From positions 1,968,097 through 2,005,113 of the forward strand of contig WELB01000002.1 in NCBI GenBank assembly GCA_009602725.1: a DNA stretch of 37,017 bases, read 5' to 3'. The translations under genes and the position numbers were made by a program. The notes under the pieces were generated by a model, which saw nothing but the letters and a program-made list of their open reading frames with translations, was not told the origin of the DNA and did no database searches. This DNA comes from Spirogloea muscicola (Eukaryota > Streptophyta > Zygnematophyceae > Spirogloeales > Spirogloeaceae). Positions 21,730-32,738 of this stretch are shown here, piece after piece; within the stretch, counting starts at the first letter, position 1; each line of letters begins with the position of its first letter.

Positions 21730-23658
21730 TCAGGATCCACAGCAGCTGGATGCTGTTTTAGGAGCACCACCTGTCCCGGCGTTTGGGAGGATGATCTTGA
21801 CGCCAGGCCCTGGCGCCGCCCCCTGTGTGCTGTCCTCTGCAATCAAGGCCTTCCGACTGACAATCCTGCGCACCAGAACGAGCTGACGGCTGATCAGTCT
21901 GCGGATAGTACGCCAGCTTCCGGAAAGTGGACTGCAACAACCATATTGGGGTCCATGGTCTCCAGCCAACTTGGCTAGATGAATCTCAAACGCAATCTCA
22001 CAAATCTGCACGCCCACACTGCCGGAGGATGCAGCAACTTGTGACTGCAGCCACGCTGGGCGCGGCAGAGGAAAACAGACTTGCACTGACAGAGTGTAGC
22101 AGCTCAATGCAAGGAGAGGTGCACTGTGCACTTGCCTCAAGGGCCTGCAGAAAGCTCGTGCTCTGTGAAAGGTTTGCAGGTGTATGGATCGCACCTTGCA
22201 TGCAAAACAGGTGAGAGTGGACGGGGGCAGCTGATGAAGTACAGACTGACCTGTAAATCTCAGTCAGGACCATGGTGAATGCTGACTCCACATTGGTGCA
22301 TTCTAGTGCGGACGTCTCCATAAATGCAACCCCCTGCTTCTTTGCCAGGTCCTTTGCTTCGCTGGTCCCTACAGAACGTTGATCTGAAAGGTCCGACTTG
22401 TTGCCAACCAGCATGATGAAGATGTTGGAGTCTGCATGTGCCCGCAGCTCCTCTAGCCAGCGCTCCACATGCTCAAACGTGGCTCTCTTGGTCATATCGT
22501 AAACGACCATGGCTCCAACTGCACCTCTGTAGTAGGCGCTTGTCACTGCCCGATACCTGCAACAAGGAAATGATCTGTCAAGCATCAAGAATGCCTCTTG
22601 CGTGCCAAGCAGGACCTGAGTACCGGAGCCTGGTTTGTAACGTGTCAGCTCCACCTTGCCATGTCAAACTAGCTGTCTCCTCAACTGAAGCCGATAAGAA
22701 GAGACTCAGATACTGTTGCACATCAGCTTGTATTTTCACATGACACACTTACCAGACAGACAGCTACATTTCTGACGCCTGCGATTCGTTGCTCAATCAG
22801 AGGCAAAAACTACTCTAGCAGACTGTTTCTCAGCCTGCTTGTCCCAAGCAAGCCAGCCCGTCTTCGTGATGCAAAACCCTACCCCTTCATTACTAAGGGA
22901 GTAGGGTTGTATGACAGAGGCCATCTCTGGCATGTAGTGCAGGCTAAGGTACAGCGCAGCCAAATGGTATGCTCACGAGCCATGTTACAATCCTATATTG
23001 AGTAAGTCACCGGTGCACGCACATAAAAATCTGGAATGAAGTGCTGCGCACAGCAAGCAGCGTTGAGTGGGAAACCAAGCCCATTTCTTTGAGTTGGAAA
23101 GTAGGTCCTGTGAAGCTGCGGGATGACCACGCCGTGCTGACTGCAGACTGCAAGGCAGCAGATAATGCAGCCCGAGCATACTGTCTGAGGCGTGACTGGG
23201 AACCAGGTAGGACTTCTGACTGCCTTGTGGCAATTGAGATGTTGAGGCGAGTGCCGTCTCACCTCTCTTGGCCAGCAGTGTCCCAAATTTGAGCCTTGAC
23301 GACTTTGTTCTCCACGGTCATCGTCCTGGTCTGAAACTCCACCCCAATGGTGGCCTTGGAGTCGAATGCAAACTCGTTCCGAGCGAACCTCGAAAGCAGC
23401 TGCGATTTCCCCACGGCTGCAACCAGCAAACCCAGGACTTTTGAGGCTCCTCTAGTGGACGGCCAATCGTAACGGAGATAGCAACACTTCCTGCACTGCC
23501 ATGCAGACAAGCTCTGCATGTCCCCAATTTCGTAAGGGATTCCTTGACCTGCTCGATGGCGGATGCGTGTGCAATTAACAACCTGAGTCGCCAATGAGGA
23601 CGATCTTGAAGACATAGTCCACCTTCGGCTCCTGGCCGCCATACCCGGACCCCTTCAT
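21730..23658 (-). CDS. RABA: Rab11/RabA-family small GTPase
   Basis: A membrane-trafficking switch of the trans-Golgi/recycling route. Exons: 23658-23583, 23416-23263, 22556-22251, 21865-21730; phases 1, 2, 2; 223 aa, usual for the family. Nucleotide-binding motifs: GDSAVGKS (23-30, split by intron 1), DTAGQER (71-77), NKSD (129-132), ETSAL (157-161). The effector segment [11 protein letters not shown] and the [17 protein letters not shown] switch II region are typical of Rab11. QLLSRF and the KVDYVFK start resemble plant RABA4. [11 protein letters not shown] precedes a variable tail that ends SSCCGS, giving two cysteines for geranylgeranylation. The start is supported by the N-terminal match and length. 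Repeat DNA begins ~330 bp upstream. The assignment to Rab11/RabA is firm; the subclass is less so. Confidence 0.96.
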
Positions 23659-23989
23659 GGCGACCAGGGCGCAGCGACAGGTGCCCCCTTCAGGCGCTCT
23701 TGCAGGCTGTCGCTGCCACCACCGGCAGGTCCAGATTCCGTCTGCAGACTACGGCGGCGTCGGGCACCCAGAAGGCTCACGTCTGCCGCCAAGTCTCAGG
23801 GAGGCCGGGCCCTTCCGCAGGGAGGCGCTGGCGAGAAGCCCCGGGGGTCCCCGACCGTCGGCGGCACGGGATGGTGGCGCGGGGGCATCTGAGGAGGCCG
23901 CGGCGGCTGCTACACCAGAGGGCCCGCGGAGAGGGGGCGCGGAAGCTGGCGGCGGCGGCGGCGGTGGCGGACAGTGGGCAGGTGGGGGT
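23659..23989. other. Upstream region of the Rab gene
   Basis: GC-rich sequence with open frames on both strands but no recognisable exon, probably the promoter and 5' UTR. No TATA-like or other site stands out. Confidence 0.35.
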
Positions 23990-24256
23990 TGGAAGAGAAA
24001 GCGGCTGCTGATATGAAAGAATCGGCTGTGAAATGCCAGCCAGATGCATACAGGTGTTCATGACGGAGCCAAAGGCTAGGCAGACAGGGCGCCCTCAATA
24101 CCCCCGTGTCAGCAGTAAGAAGTCAGATGAGCTGAGGGGAGGAAGAGCAACCCCGCTGCGCAAGCCAGAGGCTGCTGCAAGGGCGCGACCAGCGCGGCGG
24201 TGCAAAGCAAGCGCTTGGGAGCGCTGCAGGGACATAGACAGTCGCATACGGTAGCA
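23990..24256 (-). pseudogene. LINE-like remnant with intact C-terminal frame and 3' tail
   Basis: On the minus strand CYRMRLSMSLQRSQALALHR, RAGRALAAASG and LSSSDFLLLTRGY run without break to a stop at 24095-24097. The 3' tail (24094-23990) has hairpin 24041-24024. This is the uninterrupted reference for the nested copy at 3716-4570. Confidence 0.65.
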
Positions 24257-24700
24257 GGACACCAGACCCAAAGGCAGGTTGGAAGAGAGCGAGGGAACGA
24301 AGGCGGCGCCGCTGGTGACGTTGTGGGCGACGGGAAGGGAAGCTTGTCCACAACACGAGAAGGTGGCCAGGAAGAGGCCAGCCCAAGAAGAGTGGACGAA
24401 GGCAGAGAGGTAAGCCCCACACACGGGGCTCCCCCTCGCGCTTTCCGGCCCCTTCGGCCGCTTGTCACTTTCTTCTGGGCTGGCATGTCATTCCCCATGT
24501 TCATTCTGTATAGACAGAAAGTGGCTCTCCTAAAGGGGGCAAGGGCTGTGATCAGCCGTTCGACCAGAATCGACAAGGTCCGAAGAGCAAGCGCGGCCAG
24601 ATTAACTGGTGGCTGGGAGAGGCCAGCCCAAAAGAATGGACAAGGTCTGAAGGAGTCGGAGTGCTAAGGACTGAGACAGCAGTAAGCGAAGGGGCCAAAG
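24257..24700 (-). mobile_element. Upstream element sequence and further tails
   Basis: Contains minus-strand tails with hairpins at 24544-24556 and 24611-24629 and shared flanks (GCTCTCC…GGGGGCAAGGGCTG, GCAAGCGCGGCCAGATTAAC). Confidence 0.45.
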
Positions 24701-24744
24701 AGGGATTTCTCAGCTTTCCCGGTAGGATGATCACTTAGTGACCT

Positions 24745-25176
24745 CTAGTGAGGAGCCGCAAATCAGCAGGACTAGCAGCCGGAAAGCATCTTGTATCGGC
24801 GGCCTTTTCACAGCCCTCTCCCCCCGGGTTGCTTGCCCAGGTGTTCCGCATTCGGCTATTCATTTTCTTCCAACGGTCCCGGGCTCACGCAGTGCCATTG
24901 CGGGCAGGCCGCGCTGTGGCTGCTACTTCAGAGCCTTATCAGGGCGACGTCTTTCCGCCTGCTAGCTATCAGATTTGCATCTACTGATTAGAGGTCACTG
25001 AGAGTCCGCTTGCTGCTGTCTCAGTCCTTAGCACTCCGGCTCCTTCAGACCTTGCCCATTCCATTGGGCTGGCCTCTTCCAGCCACCAGTTAATCTGGCC
25101 GCGCTTGCTCTATCGGGGTGCCTCTTTTCCACCTGCAAGTTACTCCGACTTGCGGCTGCTGACTTGGGGTCACTAA
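24745..25176 (+). pseudogene. Two LINE-like remnants in tandem
   Basis: Frame 24854-24987 reads RLFIFFQRSRAHAVPLRAGR, AVAAT and FPPASYQICIY-stop, a diverged version of the common C-terminus. A tail with hairpin 25066-25084 follows. Frame 25117-25176 then reads GASFPPASYSDLRLLTWGH-stop, a second truncated copy. Confidence 0.5.
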
Positions 25177-25194
25177 GCTCCCATTCGCTGTAGT

Positions 25195-25560
25195 AAGACT
25201 AGAGTCCCCCTTCAGTTGTGTTCTTCATTTTGTTAACTTAGCCCCTCTTATAGTTTTCATTGTTCCTTTACAACGGTGTACTGGCTTGCTTTGGCCTCCC
25301 TCTCATTTCATGCGCACCGCGCGCCTTCTCTCTCTCCAAGACTGGCCTTACTTCTCTGCTTTCAGGAGCTTCTTCTGCCCCCACTTGCCTAGGGCTTCGG
25401 GTTATGCAGCCCCCTTTCCGACCTTGGCCACCCTTTCATTAAGAAGTGGCTCTCCCAATAGGCGCAAGGGCTGTGAGAGGATGTGGCTCTACCACTGGAG
25501 GCAAGGGCTGTAAGAAGCCAGCCCGACAAGGATTGACAAGGGGCGAACTACGAAAGGGGC
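25195..25560. mobile_element. Element-derived 5' module and duplicated minus-strand tails
   Basis: 25195-25330 matches 31025-31110 (GAGTCCCCCTTC, TTTACAACGGTGTACTGGC-like) and ends in the GGCCTCCCT…CATGCGCACCG module. 25441-25530 holds two partly repeated minus-strand tails, the second with hairpin 25505-25524. Confidence 0.45.
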
Positions 25561-25689
25561 CAGCAGTGAAATTCTCAAACCAAGGGTAGGATGAATCACT
25601 CAATGGCCAAGAGCGAGGAGCCTCAAATCTGACAGACTAGCTAGCACCCTTTCGTGCGTCTCTATCTTCAGGCCCCTCCGTCATTGTGG

Positions 25690-26040
25690 CTTTAGGCCCA
25701 TCCGTCATTTGGCCCCCATTGTCTTTTCGGGCTGGCTTCTCGCAGAACAAAGTGCTCGCCCTGAGTGAAGGAGGGCTAGCAAAGCCAGCCCAAAAAAGAA
25801 TGGACAATGTCCAAATCCAAAGGAAAAGGTGCCGGAAAAGGACTACACTAACAAACACGAGATGATGCAGAGGGAAGCACAGTACCCGCGAGTGAGCAAC
25901 AGCAAGTCAGAGTAGCTCGCTGCAGGGAAAGAAAGAGGCACTCCGCCGAGACCCAGAGGCAGCACAGCCATAGCACGGCCTGCTCGCGTGTGGACGGCGT
26001 GGGCTAGGGAGCGTTGAAACGAGACCACCAGGCGCATGCG
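25690..26040 (-). pseudogene. Minus-strand LINE-like remnant and hairpin unit
   Basis: Minus frame 26037-25843 reads MRLVVSFQRSLAHAVHTRAG, then FPAASYSDLLLLTRGY with no stop but a CASLCIISCLLV extension. That extension also ends the copy at 36710-36627. Bases 25755-25830 hold the same hairpin unit as the 3980-4069 insert, in reverse (hairpin 25773-25791). Confidence 0.5.
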
Positions 26041-26422
26041 GAATTACTAGGCGAGAGAACCGGCGGCGTCGAAGCCGGGCCCACTGGCGTTGTTTCATGC
26101 ACACCGCGCGCGTTCATCTTTCCTAGGTGCACATGGCGAGCGCGGGGGAGCGGGAGCGAGGCTGCCCGCTGGCCGCCAAGTAGCTCCACTTTCGGCACTA
26201 GCCTTTGCCCGAACTCTCCCTCTCTGCGCCTGGGCAACGCAGTTGGCTTGGATTGGCCATCATTTCATTCCATGCGCGGGGGCGCGCGCGCGCGTCTTCC
26301 CCCCCCGTCGCAGGTGATGGTATTTGCCGCCGTACTTTGGCAGCTCAGGCCCTCCATCCCTCACTAACACACCCCCTCCTCCGCGGCGGGGCCCCCCGCC
26401 GGCCCCGCCACCGCGCCGCCGC
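26041..26422. other. Upstream region of the BTB gene
   Basis: Contains short matches to the GCGCACCGCGCGC element motif (about 26098-26112), then GC-rich unique sequence up to the gene start. No promoter element is recognised. Confidence 0.3.
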
Positions 26423-29400
26423 ATGCTGCGCCCGCTGCCTGCGGCGGCNGGGCGCCGCTGCGGCCACAAGCCCCCGGCCCCGGCCCGGCGGCCGCGTGCG
26501 CCTCAACATCGGCGGCACCGTCTTCGAGACCACGCGCTCGACGCTGGAGAGCCATGTGGCCCACCAGCAGTCCCTCTTCGGCGCCATGCTGCACCAGCAC
26601 TGGCAGGCAAGCCCTCTCAGCAGCTGGCCGTGCCCTTGGCCGGCAATGGGGGGCCTCCTGCCTCCGGACACCTCCTCGCAGACCGTTTACTTCAGCCGCG
26701 AAGAGCCGCGAAGCTGCGCTTTGCCCCTCGTTGTGCGGCAGGTGGGCCGGCTGCTGATGGAAGCACAGATTCAATCATTGAGGACCTCTAATGGTCACTC
26801 TTGGAGGCCTCTGATCTTCCTCGATGCTGGCAGCAAGAAACATGCGTCTAGGGCTCACGGCTCAGCCCTGCGTTTCGTAGCCGAGGGGCGGAGTGAGGGT
26901 GCTGCAGCACCTGTGTTCCTAGCTGTGCAGCATGAATCTGACAAGAGCCTTGTGCTCGCGCCGTGTGCTGGGCAGACTTGCAATTCAGAAGAGGAGTACT
27001 TCATTGACAGGGATCCGGACGTCTTTGGCGAGTTGCTGGCCTTTATGCGCACGGGCAGGCTGCGTCGGTCTGCCAGGGACTCTGTCGATCGAGAGGAGCT
27101 GCTCCTGGAGGCCGACTTCTATGGCCTGCTGCCTAGCATCCAGGTTCCCCGTGCACTCTTGACTCCAGTGTGTGACCAGAGAAGCGAGCTTTGCATACAG
27201 GAAAGATGTGTTGAGTAGCTGTCTCTGGCCGGGAAGCACCCTGGAAGAGGAGTCAGGCAGTCTAGGTCAAGAGGGCTCACTAGGTGCATCTTGCGATCAC
27301 TGCTGTTGGTCGTAGTCCCGTGTCAAGTTCATGAGTGGATGTCAGAACTCTGGTGCTACCTTTGCTTGCAGGCAGAGCTGGCCCCTGGGTCCCTAGATGG
27401 GAACGCCATGGAGAGAGTGCGTAACATCGTCCCAGGGGGCAGAGATGTGTGCTCAGCATCTGCTGCAGGGCCAGATGGCTCGCTGCACATTGCTCATGGC
27501 TCCAAAATCACCGCATATGATGCAAACCTCCAGCGAAGTAACACGCTTGTGACCGACCATCCTTCCATTGACCTCCTCCATCGCGTCTCAGGTGAATAAG
27601 AGATCGTGTTGTAAACAACAAAGTGGCTACCATCTCCAACCCTTGCCCAAGTCATTGATGTATGCACGATGCATGACTTCCTCTGCAGGCTTGCTAAGTC
27701 AGGCTTCGGTGCAGGATGCCTGCAGCGAATCCTGCAGCAAAGCGAAGTGTTGTCACATATGCGGCACTTGCCTATTCCCTCCTAACAAAGTCTTGTTACT
27801 CTCTAATTTCTAGATTGTTTGCTATTTGGAAGGGAACAGACAAGCACCTTGCTGCCGGTGGGAATAAGTGTGCAGGCCTGCATATATACAACACCAGTGA
27901 TGGCTATAAAGCAAAGAAAATTGTGTGGCAGTTTCAGCCTACCTCCAACCGTGTCGCCACACATGTACAGGCCCTCGCCAGCTCCACCGATCTTCTCTTC
28001 TCCTCCTTCGAGTCCAATTCCCAAAGCCAGAGGTACTGACAAGCTACCGATGGCTGTAGAAAAAGGTGTGCTTGGGTTCAGGGTTGTAGCTGTCGTATGG
28101 GCACAGGCCGTGCTTTGGCAGCATCTATCACTTGCCTGGTCGATCTCCCTTGCCTAATTTGGGTCCTGATTGCTCCCCTCTTGCGGTGGCTGTTGCAGTG
28201 CGCTTCTAGTACTAGACAAGAGCACTCTGCAGGTACATTATGAGCTGGAGAGACAAGGCGGCTCAGAACTTCTGTTGGCATCTCAGGCAGCTGTCAGGCT
28301 GCAGTGGCTGCCCATCCATGGCCTTTTGCTTACTGCGGCTGTGCGGCGACAAGTCCGTAATTCCGCCTCCTTCCATGATGGTTTCCTGCGATTGCACGAC
28401 CTTCGCAGTCGCGAGAAGGTCAATTGCCAACCACGTGTCAATTTGCATGCCTCAGACATGCTGCATGTGCTCAATGGGTGTCTGAGTGCAGGCGAGACAT
28501 AGCACTTTGAATGAAGCTCTAATTTGTGATGATTCCACTTTGATCTGCACATACAAACGGACCAATTATACTCCCTGTGTGCTGGATTTCGCACAGATCT
28601 GGGAATGGCAAGAACCTGGCATTATTGGTATCCAGGACTCATTCACAGACGTCGTTGCAAATGAGGATCTCAACCTCCTCTTTAAAATCTCAAAGTCATC
28701 TGGTGGGCTCAGGCATCTTGCAGCTCTTTCTGTGAGCCGCTCCTGAATACTCAGTGGCCAGCAGAGGCATGCTAGCCTCAGTACAGGACTGCAGCAGCTT
28801 CTCTGCTCACTCCAAACATAGCTTGGTTGTTGTGACTGCCCGACTATGGCTGTGCGACTGTGCTGATGAGCTGTCTTAAGGTCTCTCGTTGACAATGGGT
28901 CTACTTTGTTGTCGTGTCAGGCATGCTGGAGATCATTGATCTGCGAAAGATGCTAGCAATAGCAGCAGGAAACCCTCCTTCTCCTGGCCAAGGTGACTTC
29001 GCAGCTACTCTTCGTGCCAGAGCCCCCAAGGCCGCACATAGCTTTCCCACCTTTCTGCGGGTGACTTACATGCTACATGCTCCTTCGTGACATGCTGGAG
29101 CAGCGCCTGGGCAGAGTCGTTGGCGTGTCTTGCACTACCCTAATGCCGCCGCCCATCCAGTCACTGTACAGAGGTGAGCTCTTATTGAGGATGATCACGC
29201 AAGGGCAGGGAGCTTTTGCTGAGGTGCAGATGTTTTTGGTTGGGTCATCGCAGCTTTGCATTTGTTTTCCCAATACTTCACAGATTGTTAGCCAACCTAA
29301 GAAGACGTTCTGAGGACAGATGACATGCTGTTTGCTGATCTGCATTCTTTGGTGGGCTTGATGTTGGCAACCCCACAATTAGCCCCAAGCCTTCGCCGCA

Positions 29401-30019
29401 AGGCGTGAGGTTGTTGGCCTCCAATCGGCAGGTACTGTACTACAGTCGAGCCCAGTGACATTTGTCTGCATGTATGGAGACCTCTTGAGCCCTTATGATG
29501 CTGTAATGCAGGTGCTGTATTTTCTGGAATTAGTCATCGTGTATTTATCCTGTGTGCAATGAATACCTAAGCTGGGAGCCAGGAACATATAGCCCAAAAA
29601 GTATGAAAATATATGCTTTATATGCCTTGCACTCGTTCAATTGCAGTTCCTTGACAGTTTGATACCTGCTTTCCATGCAGGTCTTGGTTGGAAGGGGTGT
29701 AGACATCGAGGTGTGGGCTCCACCAGCTCTTGAACTCATGGAAGAGTCGGGTTACAATCTCAAAAAGAATTTCGCTGCTGGTAAGCGGAAGCTTTTTTTT
29801 GGGAGCACCAGCACTAGCACTGGTTGTTTGCTTTTCACAAAGCATGCTAGCCTGTGAACACAGGTCGACTTGTAGTTGATGGCAATGTCTTCCGTTCGTC
29901 TTGCAGCTGAAGATCTCGATGCCTTACCCATCTCCAACATGGAATTAGGAGGCCAACGACTCTTTGTCACAAGAGGTCTGTCTGCAGAAAAAATTATAGA
30001 AGTCTGGGAGACCACTTGA
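26423..30019 (+). CDS. BTB/POZ (KCTD-type T1) domain protein with propeller-like C-terminus
   Basis: Probably a cullin-3 adaptor or scaffold related to plant At5g41330-type proteins (family knowledge; substrate unknown). Exons: 26423-26606, 26976-27143, 27372-27591, 27840-28032, 28199-28418, 28597-28702, 28921-29060, 29390-29431, 29681-29780, 29907-30019; phases agree and give ~494 aa once the N at 26450 is dropped. The T1 domain (~25-117) shows RVRLNIGGTVFETTRSTLES, FGAMLHQHW, EYFIDRDPDVFGELLAFMRT and DFYGLLPS. Downstream segments match the WD40-like half: LAAGGNKCAGLHIY, LLVLDKSTLQV, IWEWQEPG, DSFTDVVANEDLNLLFKI, LEIIDLRKM, VGRGVDIEVW, and GGQRLFVTRG before EVWETT-stop. Intron 1 uses a GC donor (26607). 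Exons 7-8 are the least certain junction. A TGTAA at 30035 lies 15 nt past the stop. Confidence 0.88.
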
Positions 30020-30034
30020 GGTGCTGTACTTTTA

Positions 30035-30039
30035 TGTAA
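30035..30039 (+). terminator. Possible UGUAA poly(A) signal of the BTB gene
   Basis: TGTAA starts 15 nt after the BTB stop codon, which would give a very short 3' UTR. A chance match cannot be excluded. Confidence 0.35.
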
Positions 30040-30989
30040 TATGGATTGTTGTGTCGTACTCCAAGCAGTGCAGAGGAGAGATGTACAGGGTGGTAAAAGA
30101 GCAGAACAATTGAAAGAGGGACCCACCATAGAAAGTAGGACATTTTGATAGCTACTTCGATACCTCTGGTCTGAGCAAGAGCCGAGTTGCGAAAGGTAAC
30201 TCTTGGATTGCCCAGCACAGAAAGTGCAATGCTGACATGCCTACTTAGTGACAACGAGCAAGTGAGTTGGGACCAGAAAATTGGCCACGCCCTGCACTGC
30301 AGTGCTACACTGTGCAGCGTTATGTACAGTGGTTGCTTCACTTATCAGGCTTCTACTCTGGGGATGTTGTCAAGCTATGGCGTGTTGCACAAAGAGGTTC
30401 AAAGTGAAAGCGTGGTAGCCAAGGTAGCCAAGGATTGAAAGTCAGCGGCGCAGTGGTCCTTGGAAACAGTCAACAGTCTTGGGAAGGATGGCTCCCTTGA
30501 AAAAGTTAAAACCTGGGAGGCGCACCTGTCAATTAGCTTCTCGCTAGTGACAAGAACATCACCTGTAACCTCCACGCCCGTTAGCTACTTGTCCTCCCTC
30601 ATCTTTTAAGTGGGTGAAGGTGTGACTACAGTAAGTCCAGTGAATCTTGACTTAAGATGCTGTCCATGACAATGATACACGGTTTCGGTGCATTCCCCCA
30701 CCTTGCTTGGAAGAGTACTAACAAATGGCCTTGTCCAGGGAACACATCGTTGCTCTTAGAGTAAGTATGCAGGGCATCAAGTGTAGGCGCGCATGTCTAG
30801 CTTCTCACAAGCCCAGAGAGACCTGAAGCAGCATCGTGAGTCCCCGGTGCTGTGCCGGATCGTTTGTATCAAATGACAAAGCTTCTTCGCCAGCAGCAAG
30901 GCAAGGCACTCGTCTTTGCCGTTCAACAGAGCTTCGCAACGCTATGGCCGTCGCGGCCGACTTATTCTCCCCGAAGCCATTCTTCTCAG
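30040..30989. other. Intergenic, 3' of the BTB gene
   Basis: Moderately AT-rich unique sequence. Short frames on both strands show no family motif or convincing splice structure. Confidence 0.35.
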
Positions 30990-32650
30990 GGGGCTTGTGG
31001 GCCATTGACCATCACTCTTGGAACCCAGAGTCCCCCTTCGGTTCTGTTTTCCGTTTACAAATTAGCCTCATTACATTTTTCTTTGTTCTTCTTACACACG
31101 GTGTGCTGGCTTGTTTTGGTCCATTTTGTTCTAGTCAATGCAGACCGCAACCCTTGAGGAGTAATTTCGTGCTTTTCGCACCTTCTGGCCCTGTCAAATT
31201 TTCTGAAGTCCAGAGGGCTGGCCGCTTACAGCCATTGCCTTAATTTGGAAAAGCTGTTGCCTCTCTCCCACACGAGAGGGCTCGCATCGCAAGATGCAAC
31301 GGATCCACTATTCTGTCCCTAGTGAGATGACAAGCCTCCTCAAGCATCCGTCAAGCCGCCAAGGCAGCCATCCGCCCACGACACCGTCGAATTTCGGCGC
31401 AGGCGAGATGCCCTTGGCCAGCCAGAAGAGAGAAGGCGTGGGCGGTGCGCACAGCAGGAAATAGAGAAAGACGCTTCCAGGAGAGGGCGGTGGCTGGGAG
31501 AGGCCAGCCCAGAGAAAGAATGAACGAAGGGAGGCCTAGCCGAGCCAATATCATGATCGTGCACGAGGCAATGGAGGTGCAGACATTGGGGCTAGACAAG
31601 CACCAAGAAGGGAGGGAGAAGGCGCGCGATGCGCATGAAAGAAAGGGAGGCCAAGCTTCGAGATACACCAAAGAAGCCCCAGTAAAGCTAGACCTTGGAA
31701 ACCACATCGCAGTACACTGTGCATGCGGAGGCATAGGAGATGAAACAATGAGGCAACACAGGGGAAGCCCTAGGCCAGGAGGGGCTGAGCTCAGGATTAG
31801 AGCGATAGCACGGGGGTGCATTCTAGCACCCACAAGAGCGAGGGCCAAAAGAAAGGCGCGCAGTGCGCTTGTGATGAAAGTGAGGGCAACCTGAGCCAAT
31901 GCACGAACTAAGCAAGAAGCCTCGGAAGTGTCAAGAGTGGGACAACATATAGCGGAAGAAGTGGCTCTCCCAATGGGGGCAAGGGCTGTGAGAAGCCAGC
32001 CCGAAAAGAATTGACAAGGTTCGAAGGGGCCAAACTACGAGCTAAGCAGCGACTGCGGGGCCTGAAGAGGCTATGGCAGAACGGGGGAGGATGGACCGCT
32101 TAGTAGCGGAAGCCTTAGGCTGAAGAATCAGGGCAAGGCTGGCTGTAGTACCCACGAGAAAGCACCAACAACACAGGCGAGCTAACTTGGTGCGCATGCC
32201 ACGAAACCATTGGCCTGGCTTAGTTTGCCGCCCATGGGGCTGAAAAGGGGCCAGGGCATGCGAGCGCAGCGAGAGCCGCATCCAGTATCAAGCGACCACT
32301 GCCTCCCGTATGCTGGTGTTGGCCAAGCTGCGAGAATTGCGGGGGGCATCAGCCTCCGAGCAACCGCCCACTTAGGCAGCGGTGCGGCAGAAGTCGAGAA
32401 AGAGCTCAATTATAAGGGGGGCGATGAAAGAAAGAATGTGGCTCTCCCAACTCGGCAAGTGGGAGCCGAAGGAGTGGAAGCCAGTGCGCTCATGCAGAGA
32501 AGACCGTATCGAGAGGGGGCCAGCCCGAAAGGGAATGGACGAGGGCCCAAGTGGCCGACGAAGCGCTTCACACATGAGAAGGGCGGGGCAGGCGAGAGCA
32601 GCACGAGTACGGCGAGGGCCAGCCCAGAGAGAGTGGACAAGGGCGCCCGC
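30990..32650. mobile_element. Retroelement block upstream of PSAL
   Basis: 31025-31110 matches 25195-25280. Hairpins: 31216-31233 (+), 31492-31510 (-), 31983-32002 (-). 31610-31680 has the GCGCATGAAAGAAAGGGAGGCC motif in reverse. 31955-32090 is nearly identical to 4113-4250 and to the complement of 105-240. Fragments near 32518 and 32617 keep only GGCCAGCCC plus the AATGGAC/GTGGAC flank. The block ends within ~50 bp of the first candidate ATG of PSAL. Confidence 0.55.
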
Positions 32651-32738
32651 AGCGCCAGGTGGCAGGCGCGAGGGCGCGGGGGGCGAGATCGGGGATGGCG
32701 CGCGCGCCGCCGCCATTGGCCGGCGGGGGCCGGGATAA

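Noticed and set aside
31351-31899. 182-codon minus-strand frame
   Set aside because: It is made of repeated element modules (for example AHRAFSL-like motifs repeated within it) with no domain.
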